This document shows positions 7,675 to 15,534 of a stretch of DNA of 42,448 nt, in pieces. The stretch's first letter is position 1; each line of letters begins with the position of its first letter. The translations under genes and the position numbers were made by a program. The notes under the pieces were generated by a model that ran no database searches, had not been told where the DNA came from, and saw only the letters and a program-made list of their open reading frames with translations. The stretch is from contig CAZHHM010000016.1 of the NCBI GenBank assembly GCA_964532225.1, positions 1 to 42,448 of the forward strand, read 5' to 3'. The stretch is from CAZHHM01 sp964532225. GTDB taxonomy: Bacteria; Margulisbacteria; WOR-1; JAKLHX01.

Positions 7675-10166
7675 TCGAGTTCGAGAAGTTCCTTCTGGGC
7701 CAGCTTGATTATGTGCTGTTCGTGTATGCTCTGTCGCTTTTTGTTATCGCGGCGCTCAGTTTCCTTCTTACCAAGAACAAGTATGACCGTCTTGAATGGG
7801 TCTGGCTCGGCATAGCGACGTTCTTCTTGGGGTCCTACGAGTTCATGACCCTTATCTCAGTAAATTATCACGACAGCGTCAATTTTTTCCTTGTGAGGGT
7901 CTTTACGCTGCTGGTCTCATATATCCTCCTGCTTGAATTTGTAAGGTCTTCATCCGCCGGGCACGGCAAAAAGGTGTTCGACCCCGGGTTCTACGTTTTT
8001 GTGGTCTTCGCGATGCTGCTTATCGGTGTTTTTGACATCGCTGAGATGAACTTGATACTAAAGCTCGTAGTAGGGGTGCCCGCGATATTCCTTGCGGCGT
8101 GGGCCTTTAATATCGAGTCCTCCAGCGGCGGCGACGTGCTTACGCGGGGTTTCTTCAGGGCCATGTCCTCGATCATGCTGACCTATGCCGTCATCACCCT
8201 GCTCCTGTCGCTTACTTCAGATGTGATGCCTATGACCGGCATATCCAACCAGTATTTCTATCAGACATCTTCAGTGATGATCCAGTTCTTCAGGGCTGTC
8301 TCCGCCCTGCTTCTTGCGGCTGTGGTCATGTCTCGGTATGTGACCATACTCAGGTGGCGTTCTTCGGTAAGAAAGCAGCCTGTCGGTCATGTGATCATGA
8401 TCCTGGTCCTTCTTACGGCGGTCATCACTACCGGCTGGGCGGTCACTCAGTCAAGCTCCAGGAATTATGAGCAGAAGGCCAGGAACCTTCTCTTGACAAG
8501 GGCTAAGACCATAGCGGCGACCCTTGATATGACCGGATTCTCAAAGCTTTCAGGAAAAGATTTCGGAGACGATGGGCAGCTGCGTCAAACGCTGCTGAAG
8601 CAGCTGATGAACGTACACTTTGCCAACGAGGACTGCCGTTCGATATATCTGCTAGTCAAGGATGAGTCGGGAGTTCTCTATTATGAGGACACTCTCCTGC
8701 ATCTTGATAAAAAAACGGGGTCTTCGGTGAATTCGGAGTCAAGGGATATGTCAGGCGTTACAGCGGTCTTCGATACCGGGAAAAGCGCAATAACCGGACC
8801 GTATTCCGACAGATGGGGGCAGTGGATCACTGCTGTAGTCCCAATAACGGAAAGGGAAAAAGGCCGCGTCATGGCCGTGCTCGGTTTTGACATGGACGGA
8901 AAGGCTCTCAGATCGGAGATCGCCCTCGGCCGTCTTATATCGATCTCCTTCTTCCTTGTGTTCTCGATAATAATAATCCTTTCTTTCATATTCTGGGAGA
9001 AATACAGGGCTTCGATCGACAATATCCTTTGGAACGAGGGGCTGCTGAAACTGATGTCGTCATCGTCCCCTCTGGCCTTTTATGTCGTGGATGCAGGCAC
9101 AGACAAGGTGCTCTATCTTAACGACAGGTTCTGCCAGATATGGGGCTTTACTCTGCTGAAACAGAGGATCATGAACGGCCTCATAGCTGACAGGGAAGTG
9201 TTCTCGTACATGGCAAATCTCACAAAGGACCCCTCGCAGTTCAAGCTGGAGAGCGACAGGATAAAGGATGTGGGGAACAGGGAGATACTGGAGGACGAGA
9301 TCGTCCTTAATGACGGAAGGACCATAAGAAGGTTCTCCACGCAGATAAGGGACAGGAACGACGAGTATTTCGGCCGCGTTTTCATGTTCGAGGATATCAC
9401 CGAAAGGAAGAAGCTTGAAGAGGACCGGATGCTGAAAGCGATCCAGATAGAGGACCAGCTAAAGAGGATACAGGAGCTTTCAAAGGTGAAAAGCGAGTTC
9501 GCGTCCGCCGTGTCGCACGAACTGAGGACGCCTTTGACATCCATAAAGGACGGTATAAGCATCGTCCTGGACGGTTCTTCCGGTCCGGTGACCGAACAGC
9601 AGAAGGAGTTCCTTGGGATCGCTTCCAGGAATGTGTCAAGGCTCGAGAAGCTGGTCAATCATGTCCTTGATATTTCCAAGCTCGAAGGGGCAGGGACCGA
9701 AATGGAACTGGCCGAGACCGACCTTGCTGGGCTTATTGCCTCCGTCATTGATGAGAACAGACAGGCGGCCGACCAAAAAGGACTGTCGGTGGTGCTTGAG
9801 GCGGAAAATGATGTGCCTAAGGTGTTCGTGGACAGGAATTGGATACGGAAAGTCCTGAACAACCTTGTAAGGAACGCGATAAAGTTCACTGACAAGGGAG
9901 AGGTGAAGGCCATAGTGAATAAAGACCTTGCGGGCAAGGTCGTCACCGTGTGCATAAAAGATTCAGGAAAGGGCATCCCAAAGGACTCTGTGGAGGATAT
10001 TTTCGGATTGTTCAGGCAGCTTGGGGGTGTTAACGAAAGGAAGACGGGAGGAGCCGGGCTTGGTCTTGCGATCTGCAGGGAAGTGGTGGGGCTCCATGGC
10101 GGCAATATCTGGGCGGAATCGGAAGAAGGCAAGGGCAGCTCGTTCTGCTTCACTCTTCCTATCTGA
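7671..10166 (+). CDS. multi-TM Cache-PAS sensor histidine kinase
   Basis: An 831-residue membrane sensor kinase. About seven hydrophobic helices fill residues 14-225, an eighth lies at 238-258, and an extracytoplasmic Cache-like domain (about 260-415, with ITGPYSDRWGQW) is closed by a TM at 420-441. A cytoplasmic PAS (455-580), a short coiled coil, HisKA with His616 in SHELRTPLTSIKDG, and an ATPase domain (NLVRNAIKF, DSGKGIPK, GGAGLGLAI) follow. The start is GTG at 7671 overlapping the dnaJ-like stop. It is paralogous over its full plan to the next gene. The ligand is unknown and no matching DNA-binding regulator is adjacent. Confidence 0.9.
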   Translation: MIEFEKFLLGQLDYVLFVYALSLFVIAALSFLLTKNKYDRLEWVWLGIATFFLGSYEFMTLISVNYHDSVNFFLVRVFTLLVSYILLLEFVRSSSAGHGKKVFDPGFYVFVVFAMLLIGVFDIAEMNLILKLVVGVPAIFLAAWAFNIESSSGGDVLTRGFFRAMSSIMLTYAVITLLLSLTSDVMPMTGISNQYFYQTSSVMIQFFRAVSALLLAAVVMSRYVTILRWRSSVRKQPVGHVIMILVLLTAVITTGWAVTQSSSRNYEQKARNLLLTRAKTIAATLDMTGFSKLSGKDFGDDGQLRQTLLKQLMNVHFANEDCRSIYLLVKDESGVLYYEDTLLHLDKKTGSSVNSESRDMSGVTAVFDTGKSAITGPYSDRWGQWITAVVPITEREKGRVMAVLGFDMDGKALRSEIALGRLISISFFLVFSIIIILSFIFWEKYRASIDNILWNEGLLKLMSSSSPLAFYVVDAGTDKVLYLNDRFCQIWGFTLLKQRIMNGLIADREVFSYMANLTKDPSQFKLESDRIKDVGNREILEDEIVLNDGRTIRRFSTQIRDRNDEYFGRVFMFEDITERKKLEEDRMLKAIQIEDQLKRIQELSKVKSEFASAVSHELRTPLTSIKDGISIVLDGSSGPVTEQQKEFLGIASRNVSRLEKLVNHVLDISKLEGAGTEMELAETDLAGLIASVIDENRQAADQKGLSVVLEAENDVPKVFVDRNWIRKVLNNLVRNAIKFTDKGEVKAIVNKDLAGKVVTVCIKDSGKGIPKDSVEDIFGLFRQLGGVNERKTGGAGLGLAICREVVGLHGGNIWAESEEGKGSSFCFTLPI

Positions 10167-10191
10167 TGGCCCATTCCATTGCCGCATTTCT

Positions 10192-10209
10192 AGTGATATC
10201 ATTATCACT
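10192..10209. promoter_or_regulatory. inverted repeat before the second large kinase gene
   Basis: AGTGATA-TCAT-TATCACT is a perfect 7-bp inverted repeat with a 4-nt centre. A second palindrome, AATATC-GT-GATATT, spans the GTG start at 10224 and shares GTGATAT with the first. It could be an operator or a small RNA hairpin; there is no U-run, so it is not an intrinsic terminator. Confidence 0.4.
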
Positions 10210-10223
10210 TAAGGAAAAATATC

Positions 10224-13200
10224 GTGATATTCGAGTTTTTTGAAAACCATCTTGACTATATAACTTTCCTCTACGGGTTCTCGTATATCATATTCGCTGT
10301 CATAGCATTCCTGCTCAAGGACAAGAAGCGCACAAATCTGAAGTGGTGGCTGCTCGCATTGTTCGCGCTTTCCTGCGGAGTTGACGGCATAACAGGCCTA
10401 TTGTCGTTCCTTTATGCCGACACGGCTTTCTTCCAGTCGGTGCGCGCGGTCCTGTCACTCCTGTCTTATATCGCACTTCTTGAATTCGCAAGGCTTTCTG
10501 CCAGAAGCTACGGGATACGCCTGTTCGATCCCGTGCTCTACCTTCTCCTCCTGTCCGTTTGTGCCATGGGGGGCCTTTTCGGGTCAGATGGCTTCATATC
10601 CATGGCGCGGGTGTCGATGGGATTTCCCGGAGCTCTTCTCACCGCATGGATGATCTTTAAGGAGCACAAGGAGAAAGAAGGAGCTTCAAGACCGCTGGCA
10701 TGGCTGGGCTGGATGTTCGTTCTTTACGCGGCAGCTTCCCTTCTGGTCGCTGCTGACCATGATCTGTGGTTCCTCCCTGTCCCCTCATCCGAGTGGATAT
10801 TGCCCATGGTCGCCTTTTACGCTCAGCTGCTCAGGGGGCTTGTCGCGGTAGGCGCGGCCGCTTCCATAAGGGCTTACTTTTCTGACAATGCATCTGACAT
10901 CCTTGAAGGCGAGTACCAGGGTTCGAGGTTCGAGCATTATTCTGTAGGCGTCCTTTTGTTCGCTGTGCTGCTGTCAGGATGGTTCCTGACAGAGCTTGTC
11001 AGCTCGAACTTCACCATGATAATGAAGAACGACCTCAGGACAAAGACACAGGCGGTCGCTTCCGCTCTTGATTGGAAGCTGCTGGCGGACATGGCCTCCA
11101 CGTCCGAGACGGCCTCTGTTTCAGGCCAAGCGCTTTCAGAGCAGTTGACAAAGATCGCATCCTCTCAAAGGCTTAAGACCTGCCTAAGCGTGATCGCAAT
11201 GGACAGGGACGGTTTCCGTGAAGTGTCCGATAAGGAGCACAGCGGCTGCAGGTCAATAACAGGCCACGAAAGGCCGCAAAAGCTGGACAGGATCACCACG
11301 CTTTTGGTGCTTGACTCTCTGTTCAACGGGAAAGCGTCAATCAAGGGCCCGTATCTAAAGAACGGGAAGCCTTTCATCGATTCGATCGCGCCAGTAAAGC
11401 TTGGCGACGGGGGTTCTGTTTCGTTCTTGATGTCCATAGATGCGAGCGAATGGATGAGGTGGGTGTCGCTTGTACGGCTGGTCTCCATCTATACTGTGGC
11501 GCTTGTCGCCGTAGTGATCCTATTTTTCTACGGGCTTCTGCAGACGAACCGGCTTACCAGACTGAAGATAGCGGTCTCAGAATCGAGGTATAAAAGCCTT
11601 GTCGACGGTTCTCCAAATATGGTGTTCTCAGTGGACCTGCTCGGGGTCATAACATCAGTGAACAAAGCGGCCTTGAAGGAGCTTGGACTGTACGAACATG
11701 AGCTTATAGGCTCTAAGTTCCTTGATGTGTGGCAGGAAAACGACAGGTCCCTCATAGCGCCTTACATCGAAAGAGCGGTAAAGCTTGACAAGGTCACATT
11801 CGAAACTACTCTGCTCAAAAGGGACAGGTCGATGCTTGAGGCCATAGCGGTCTTTAACCCGATCATAGGCTCTGACGGCAACGTCAGGAACTTTGTGGCG
11901 ATACTTACAGACATCACGAAAAGAAAAGAGGCCGAATATAGCCTGAAACAGAAGACAAAAAGGCTCTCCATCCTCAGCCATGTCTCCTCGATGATAAACA
12001 AGTCGGAGAAGCTCGACCAGCTTTTGAACGGGATACTTAACTCTACGGTCAACATGCTCGACTTTGACGGCGGATGCATCCATCTTCTCGGCCAGGACGG
12101 CAGGAGCGCGGAGCTCAAGGCATGTGTCGATCTTGACCAGGGCTATCTTAGGGCCAGAAAGGAGATATCACTTTCTACTCCACCCTACAGCCACGTATTC
12201 CTGAGCGGGGACCCGCTCTTTGAAGGCGCCGCATGCTCCGACCAGTTCGCGTCGGCATCCGGAAAGAGCGCCATGGCGGTGATCCCTCTGTATGCGAAAG
12301 CATCTGTGGTCGGGATATTGAGCATGTTCAGCCGCAAGGTCTACAGCTTTGCCGACGAGGACAAGAACATCCTGCTGGCGATCGGTCGCGAGGCAGGGAC
12401 GGCTGTAGAAAAAATGCGCATCGAGGACTCTCTTAATGAAAGGCGCGCCCAGCAGCAGGCCATCCTGGACAACATGCCGTCAAGAGCGTGGCTCAAGGAT
12501 ATCGACGGAAAATACATTTCAGTGAATACGCAGTTCGCGAAAGCGCTGGGACTCTCTCCTGAAAAGATCATCGGGAGAAAGGACAAGGACCTTTACGAAG
12601 GTCAGTATGCCGAAAGGGCCGCAAAGGACGATGCGCTCGTGATCTCTTCAAGGGCCCAGAGGTCGATGGAAGAAATGGTCCCGCTGCCTTCAGGCAATAT
12701 CTGGTTCGAGACGTTCAAGGCCCCGATATTCGACCAAAAAGGCAGTGTCATAGGCATAACTGGGCTTTCAAGGGATATCTCCAGAAGAAGGAAGAACGAG
12801 GAATCCGTAAAAAAGCTGGCCGCAATAGTCAGCTTCAGCGACGATGCGATCATGGGGCTTGATATGAACGGGACCATCACTTCGTGGAACCAGGGGGCGG
12901 AAAGGACCTACGGGTTCACGAGCGAGGATATTGTGGGGCTCAGCTTCACGGAGCTGTTCGAAAAAGGCAATGAAGTCCAGTACTTTGACCTGCTGCGAAA
13001 AGTCAAAAAAGGCCAGCACGTGGAAAAGTTCGAGACTATCCATGTAAGCAAGTCCGGCAAGATCTTCGATGCGTCGGTCAGCATGTCGCCGATATCCAAT
13101 TCGGACGGAAAGGTCGTTGCCATCTCCGTGATATCGAGGGACATCACAGAGAGCAAGCGCGCCGAAGAGAACCTAAAGAGGGCCGAGGCAAAGAGCAGGG

Positions 13201-14291
13201 GCATAATCGCCGCCATACCGGACCTCATGTTCCAGCTGGACCCTTCAGGTGTGTTCACTGACTACAGGCCTTCGGCCCAAAGCGAGATGAACCTCCCTTC
13301 GAAGTATTTTCTCGGAAAGTCGATCAAGGACGTTTTTCCCAGGTCTCTCGCCGAAAAGACCGTTGCGGCGATGGACAGGGCGAAAAAGACCGGTGAGGTT
13401 CAGACCATGGAATACGAGCTGTCCGGAGAGGGCGGTTCACAGCAGTACTACGAAGGCAGGGTGGCCGTCAGCGGCACAGGCGATTTCCTTGTGATCGTAA
13501 GGAACATCACAAGCAGGAAGAGGGCAGAGGAAGAGAACAGGATAAAGAGCGAGCAGATCGAAAAACAGCTTGAGGAGATACAGCGGCTTTATAAGATCAA
13601 GAGCGAATTCACTTCCACCGTGTCGCACGAGCTCCGCACGCCTCTCACATCCATAAAGGAGGGGATCGGGATAGTGCTTGACGGATCTGCGGGGGCCATA
13701 AACGAGGACCAGAAGAACTTCCTTTCCATTGCAAAGAGGAACGTAGACCGGCTTCACAGGCTCATAAACGATGTCCTTGATTTCTCAAAGCTGGAGGCCG
13801 GCAAAATAGATCTCCATATCCAGGACGGGGACCTTATCGAGACAGTAAAAGAGGTGGTCATCGCGCAGGAAAGCGTAGCTAAGGACAAGGGAATAACCCT
13901 GAGATATGAGGTCAAAGCGGAAGTGCCGAAAATAGGGTTCGATCCGGACAGGATAAGCCAGGTCCTTATGAACCTTGTCAATAACGCGATCAAGTTCACC
14001 TCCAAAGGCGGGGTCACGGTCGTCGTGACAAAAGATGATTTTTATAATACAATAAATGTCACGGTCGAGGACACGGGCGAGGGCATTAGGTCATCGGACA
14101 TCCCTAAGCTGTTCGGTCAGTTCACTCAGCTGGGAGGCCTTAAGGACAGGAAGACCGGAGGTACCGGACTCGGTCTGGCGATATCAAAACAGATAATCAA
14201 CGCCCATAACGGGCATATCTGGGTAGAGAGCGAGTTCGGTAAAGGCAGCCGGTTCTCATTCTCTCTTCCGGCGGACAGGGGAAAAATATGA
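10224..14291 (+). CDS. giant multi-TM Cache-PAS-GAF-PAS sensor histidine kinase
   Basis: A 1355-residue kinase. Its N-terminal plan copies the previous gene: about seven TM helices (14-220), a further TM (237-257), an extracytoplasmic Cache-like region (258-415, with IKGPYLKNGKPFIDS), and a TM (418-440). The cytoplasmic part is much longer: PAS (about 450-575), GAF (580-730), three more PAS domains (744-864, 864-988, 989-1105), HisKA with His1135 in SHELRTPLTSIKEG, and ATPase (1235-1350; NLVNNAIKF, DTGEGI, GGTGLGLAISK). The start is GTG at 10224 with AAGGA upstream. The stop overlaps the next receiver gene (ATGA), so the two receivers downstream are likely partners. Confidence 0.9.
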   Translation: MIFEFFENHLDYITFLYGFSYIIFAVIAFLLKDKKRTNLKWWLLALFALSCGVDGITGLLSFLYADTAFFQSVRAVLSLLSYIALLEFARLSARSYGIRLFDPVLYLLLLSVCAMGGLFGSDGFISMARVSMGFPGALLTAWMIFKEHKEKEGASRPLAWLGWMFVLYAAASLLVAADHDLWFLPVPSSEWILPMVAFYAQLLRGLVAVGAAASIRAYFSDNASDILEGEYQGSRFEHYSVGVLLFAVLLSGWFLTELVSSNFTMIMKNDLRTKTQAVASALDWKLLADMASTSETASVSGQALSEQLTKIASSQRLKTCLSVIAMDRDGFREVSDKEHSGCRSITGHERPQKLDRITTLLVLDSLFNGKASIKGPYLKNGKPFIDSIAPVKLGDGGSVSFLMSIDASEWMRWVSLVRLVSIYTVALVAVVILFFYGLLQTNRLTRLKIAVSESRYKSLVDGSPNMVFSVDLLGVITSVNKAALKELGLYEHELIGSKFLDVWQENDRSLIAPYIERAVKLDKVTFETTLLKRDRSMLEAIAVFNPIIGSDGNVRNFVAILTDITKRKEAEYSLKQKTKRLSILSHVSSMINKSEKLDQLLNGILNSTVNMLDFDGGCIHLLGQDGRSAELKACVDLDQGYLRARKEISLSTPPYSHVFLSGDPLFEGAACSDQFASASGKSAMAVIPLYAKASVVGILSMFSRKVYSFADEDKNILLAIGREAGTAVEKMRIEDSLNERRAQQQAILDNMPSRAWLKDIDGKYISVNTQFAKALGLSPEKIIGRKDKDLYEGQYAERAAKDDALVISSRAQRSMEEMVPLPSGNIWFETFKAPIFDQKGSVIGITGLSRDISRRRKNEESVKKLAAIVSFSDDAIMGLDMNGTITSWNQGAERTYGFTSEDIVGLSFTELFEKGNEVQYFDLLRKVKKGQHVEKFETIHVSKSGKIFDASVSMSPISNSDGKVVAISVISRDITESKRAEENLKRAEAKSRGIIAAIPDLMFQLDPSGVFTDYRPSAQSEMNLPSKYFLGKSIKDVFPRSLAEKTVAAMDRAKKTGEVQTMEYELSGEGGSQQYYEGRVAVSGTGDFLVIVRNITSRKRAEEENRIKSEQIEKQLEEIQRLYKIKSEFTSTVSHELRTPLTSIKEGIGIVLDGSAGAINEDQKNFLSIAKRNVDRLHRLINDVLDFSKLEAGKIDLHIQDGDLIETVKEVVIAQESVAKDKGITLRYEVKAEVPKIGFDPDRISQVLMNLVNNAIKFTSKGGVTVVVTKDDFYNTINVTVEDTGEGIRSSDIPKLFGQFTQLGGLKDRKTGGTGLGLAISKQIINAHNGHIWVESEFGKGSRFSFSLPADRGKI

Positions 14292-14656
14292 AGAAGATCC
14301 TTGTGATCGACGATGAACCGGACATACTGTCGGTAGTTACTTTCAGGCTGAAAAAGGCCGGGTTCGACATAATGTCGGTCATGGACGGCGAAAGAGGGGT
14401 TGATGCAGCAAAGGAATTCCTCCCCGACATAATCCTGCTAGACCTTCGTCTTCCAAAGCTTACGGGAGAAGAAGTGTTCGCGCGGCTACGTTCCGACGAA
14501 AGGACCTCAAAGATACCGGTGATCATACTTACCGCCAGCAATGAACTGAACGTTCTGGACATGGCAAGGGCCATAGGAGCAGAAGGCGTCATGTCCAAAC
14601 CCTATGATCCCGAAGAACTGCAAAAAGAGATAGAAAGGCTGTTAAACGCGAAATGA
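14288..14656 (+). CDS. receiver-only response regulator
   Basis: A CheY-like single receiver domain of 122 residues with no output domain. The acidic pair D8/D9, phospho-acceptor Asp52 (LLDLRLP), switch Thr in LTAS and Lys in SKPYD are all present. It overlaps the giant kinase by 4 nt and the next receiver by 4 nt, so the three are almost certainly co-translated. It probably relays phosphate or acts by protein-protein contact rather than on DNA. Confidence 0.9.
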   Translation: MKKILVIDDEPDILSVVTFRLKKAGFDIMSVMDGERGVDAAKEFLPDIILLDLRLPKLTGEEVFARLRSDERTSKIPVIILTASNELNVLDMARAIGAEGVMSKPYDPEELQKEIERLLNAK

Positions 14657-15042
14657 CCGAAGCGGAGCAGACCAAGAAAAAGATACTGATCGTGGACGAC
14701 GAACCGGATGTGGTACGTCTCGTCGAGGCCCGCCTCAAGAACGAAGGATATGATGTCGTCGTGGCCTATGACGGACAGTCAGGGCTTGCCGCAGCCAGGA
14801 ACGAATCCCCCGACCTGATCATCCTTGATATCATGCTCCCGAAGCTTGACGGTTTTCAGGTCTGCAGGATGGTCAAGTTCGACGAAAGGTTCAAAAAGAC
14901 TCCTGTCATCATGTTCACTTCCAAGGCGGAGGAATCCTCCAAGGTCATCGGCAAGGATGTGGGGGCAGAGGCATATGTCTGCAAGCCATTTGACCACAAA
15001 GTACTGCTTGAGACGGTGGGAAAACTGCTTCAGGACTGCTAG
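14653..15042 (+). CDS. receiver-only response regulator
   Basis: A second CheY-like receiver, 129 residues, with Asp59 (IILDIMLP), Thr in MFTSK and Lys in VCKPFD. It starts inside the previous gene's stop (ATGA). Its own stop overlaps the stop of the convergent small gene within a CTAG palindrome. No DNA-binding domain is present. Confidence 0.9.
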   Translation: MTEAEQTKKKILIVDDEPDVVRLVEARLKNEGYDVVVAYDGQSGLAAARNESPDLIILDIMLPKLDGFQVCRMVKFDERFKKTPVIMFTSKAEESSKVIGKDVGAEAYVCKPFDHKVLLETVGKLLQDC

Positions 15043-15230
15043 CTGAATACCTTCAGCATTTCTTTCGCGATGTTGACATGCTTTTCTTCGTCGGCGCATA
15101 TCTCCTCGAACTTTGATGCAAGATAGGGGTCGCTTATCTTCCCGCAATAATATTTGTAGATATCCCTGGCCCTTTCTTCTATGGCAAGAAGGTCAAGGAA
15201 CAGCTTCTGATAGGAGATCTTAGAACTCAT
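15039..15230 (-). CDS. half-ferritin-like small helical protein
   Basis: Only 63 residues, predicted as two helices. The first carries EERA and the second EEICADEEKH, which resembles the E...ExxH iron ligands of one half of a ferritin or rubrerythrin four-helix bundle. Two copies or a heterodimer would be needed to complete a bundle. It overlaps the preceding minus-strand gene by 11 nt, and that gene carries a similar two-helix pattern. Function (iron binding, or a structural hairpin) is inferred from motif spacing only. Confidence 0.65.
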   Translation of the reverse strand: MSSKISYQKLFLDLLAIEERARDIYKYYCGKISDPYLASKFEEICADEEKHVNIAKEMLKVFS

Positions 15231-15459
15231 CTTTCTCGCTTTCGTTCACGTATCTAACCATGTCCGCAACGAGCTTGTGGTGCTTTTCACTGTCCGTCTG
15301 CATGATCTTTATCGAGCTGCGTATCTTTTCGTGTTCTTCGGCGGACAGGATATCTTTGAGCTTGAGGGAATTCACGAGAGCAGACAGCTTTTCGATCATC
15401 TCCTCTTCCATTCCCATGTCGTCTTTAAGGTCTAACAGCAGCTGGTCCTTTTTTATCAT
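15220..15459 (-). CDS. half-ferritin-like small helical protein, first gene of the pair
   Basis: A 79-residue all-helical acidic protein. The first helix has DMGMEEEMIEKL and the last has DSEKHHKLVADM, again an E...ExxH arrangement as in half a ferritin-like bundle, though with more residues between the helices than its neighbour. The ATG at 15459 has no clear Shine-Dalgarno but lies 7 nt after a TATCAT -10 box with TTTACA 17 bp upstream. It is divergent from pilB and shares its intergenic promoter region. I do not recognise a named family. Confidence 0.6.
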   Translation of the reverse strand: MIKKDQLLLDLKDDMGMEEEMIEKLSALVNSLKLKDILSAEEHEKIRSSIKIMQTDSEKHHKLVADMVRYVNESEKDEF

Positions 15460-15466
15460 GAAGCTG

Positions 15467-15495
15467 ATGATACCTTATATCCATCAGCTTGTAAA
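15467..15495 (-). promoter_or_regulatory. promoter of the half-ferritin pair, probably leaderless
   Basis: The minus strand reads TTTACA (15495-15490), a 17-bp spacer, then TATCAT (15472-15467), which ends 7 nt before the ATG. Transcription would begin at or next to the start codon. An alternative TATAAG box lies at 15479-15474. Confidence 0.65.
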
Positions 15496-15498
15496 TGC

Positions 15499-15528
15499 TT
15501 GACATAAGTCCGCTACTGAATATATCAT
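15499..15528 (+). promoter_or_regulatory. promoter of the pilB operon, probably leaderless
   Basis: A perfect -35 TTGACA (15499-15504) is followed by an 18-bp spacer and TATCAT (15523-15528), 6 nt before the pilB ATG. No Shine-Dalgarno is visible in ATTGCAGT. The -35 lies 3 bp from the -35 of the divergent half-ferritin promoter, so the two may compete or share a regulator. Confidence 0.7.
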
Positions 15529-15534
15529 TGCAGT

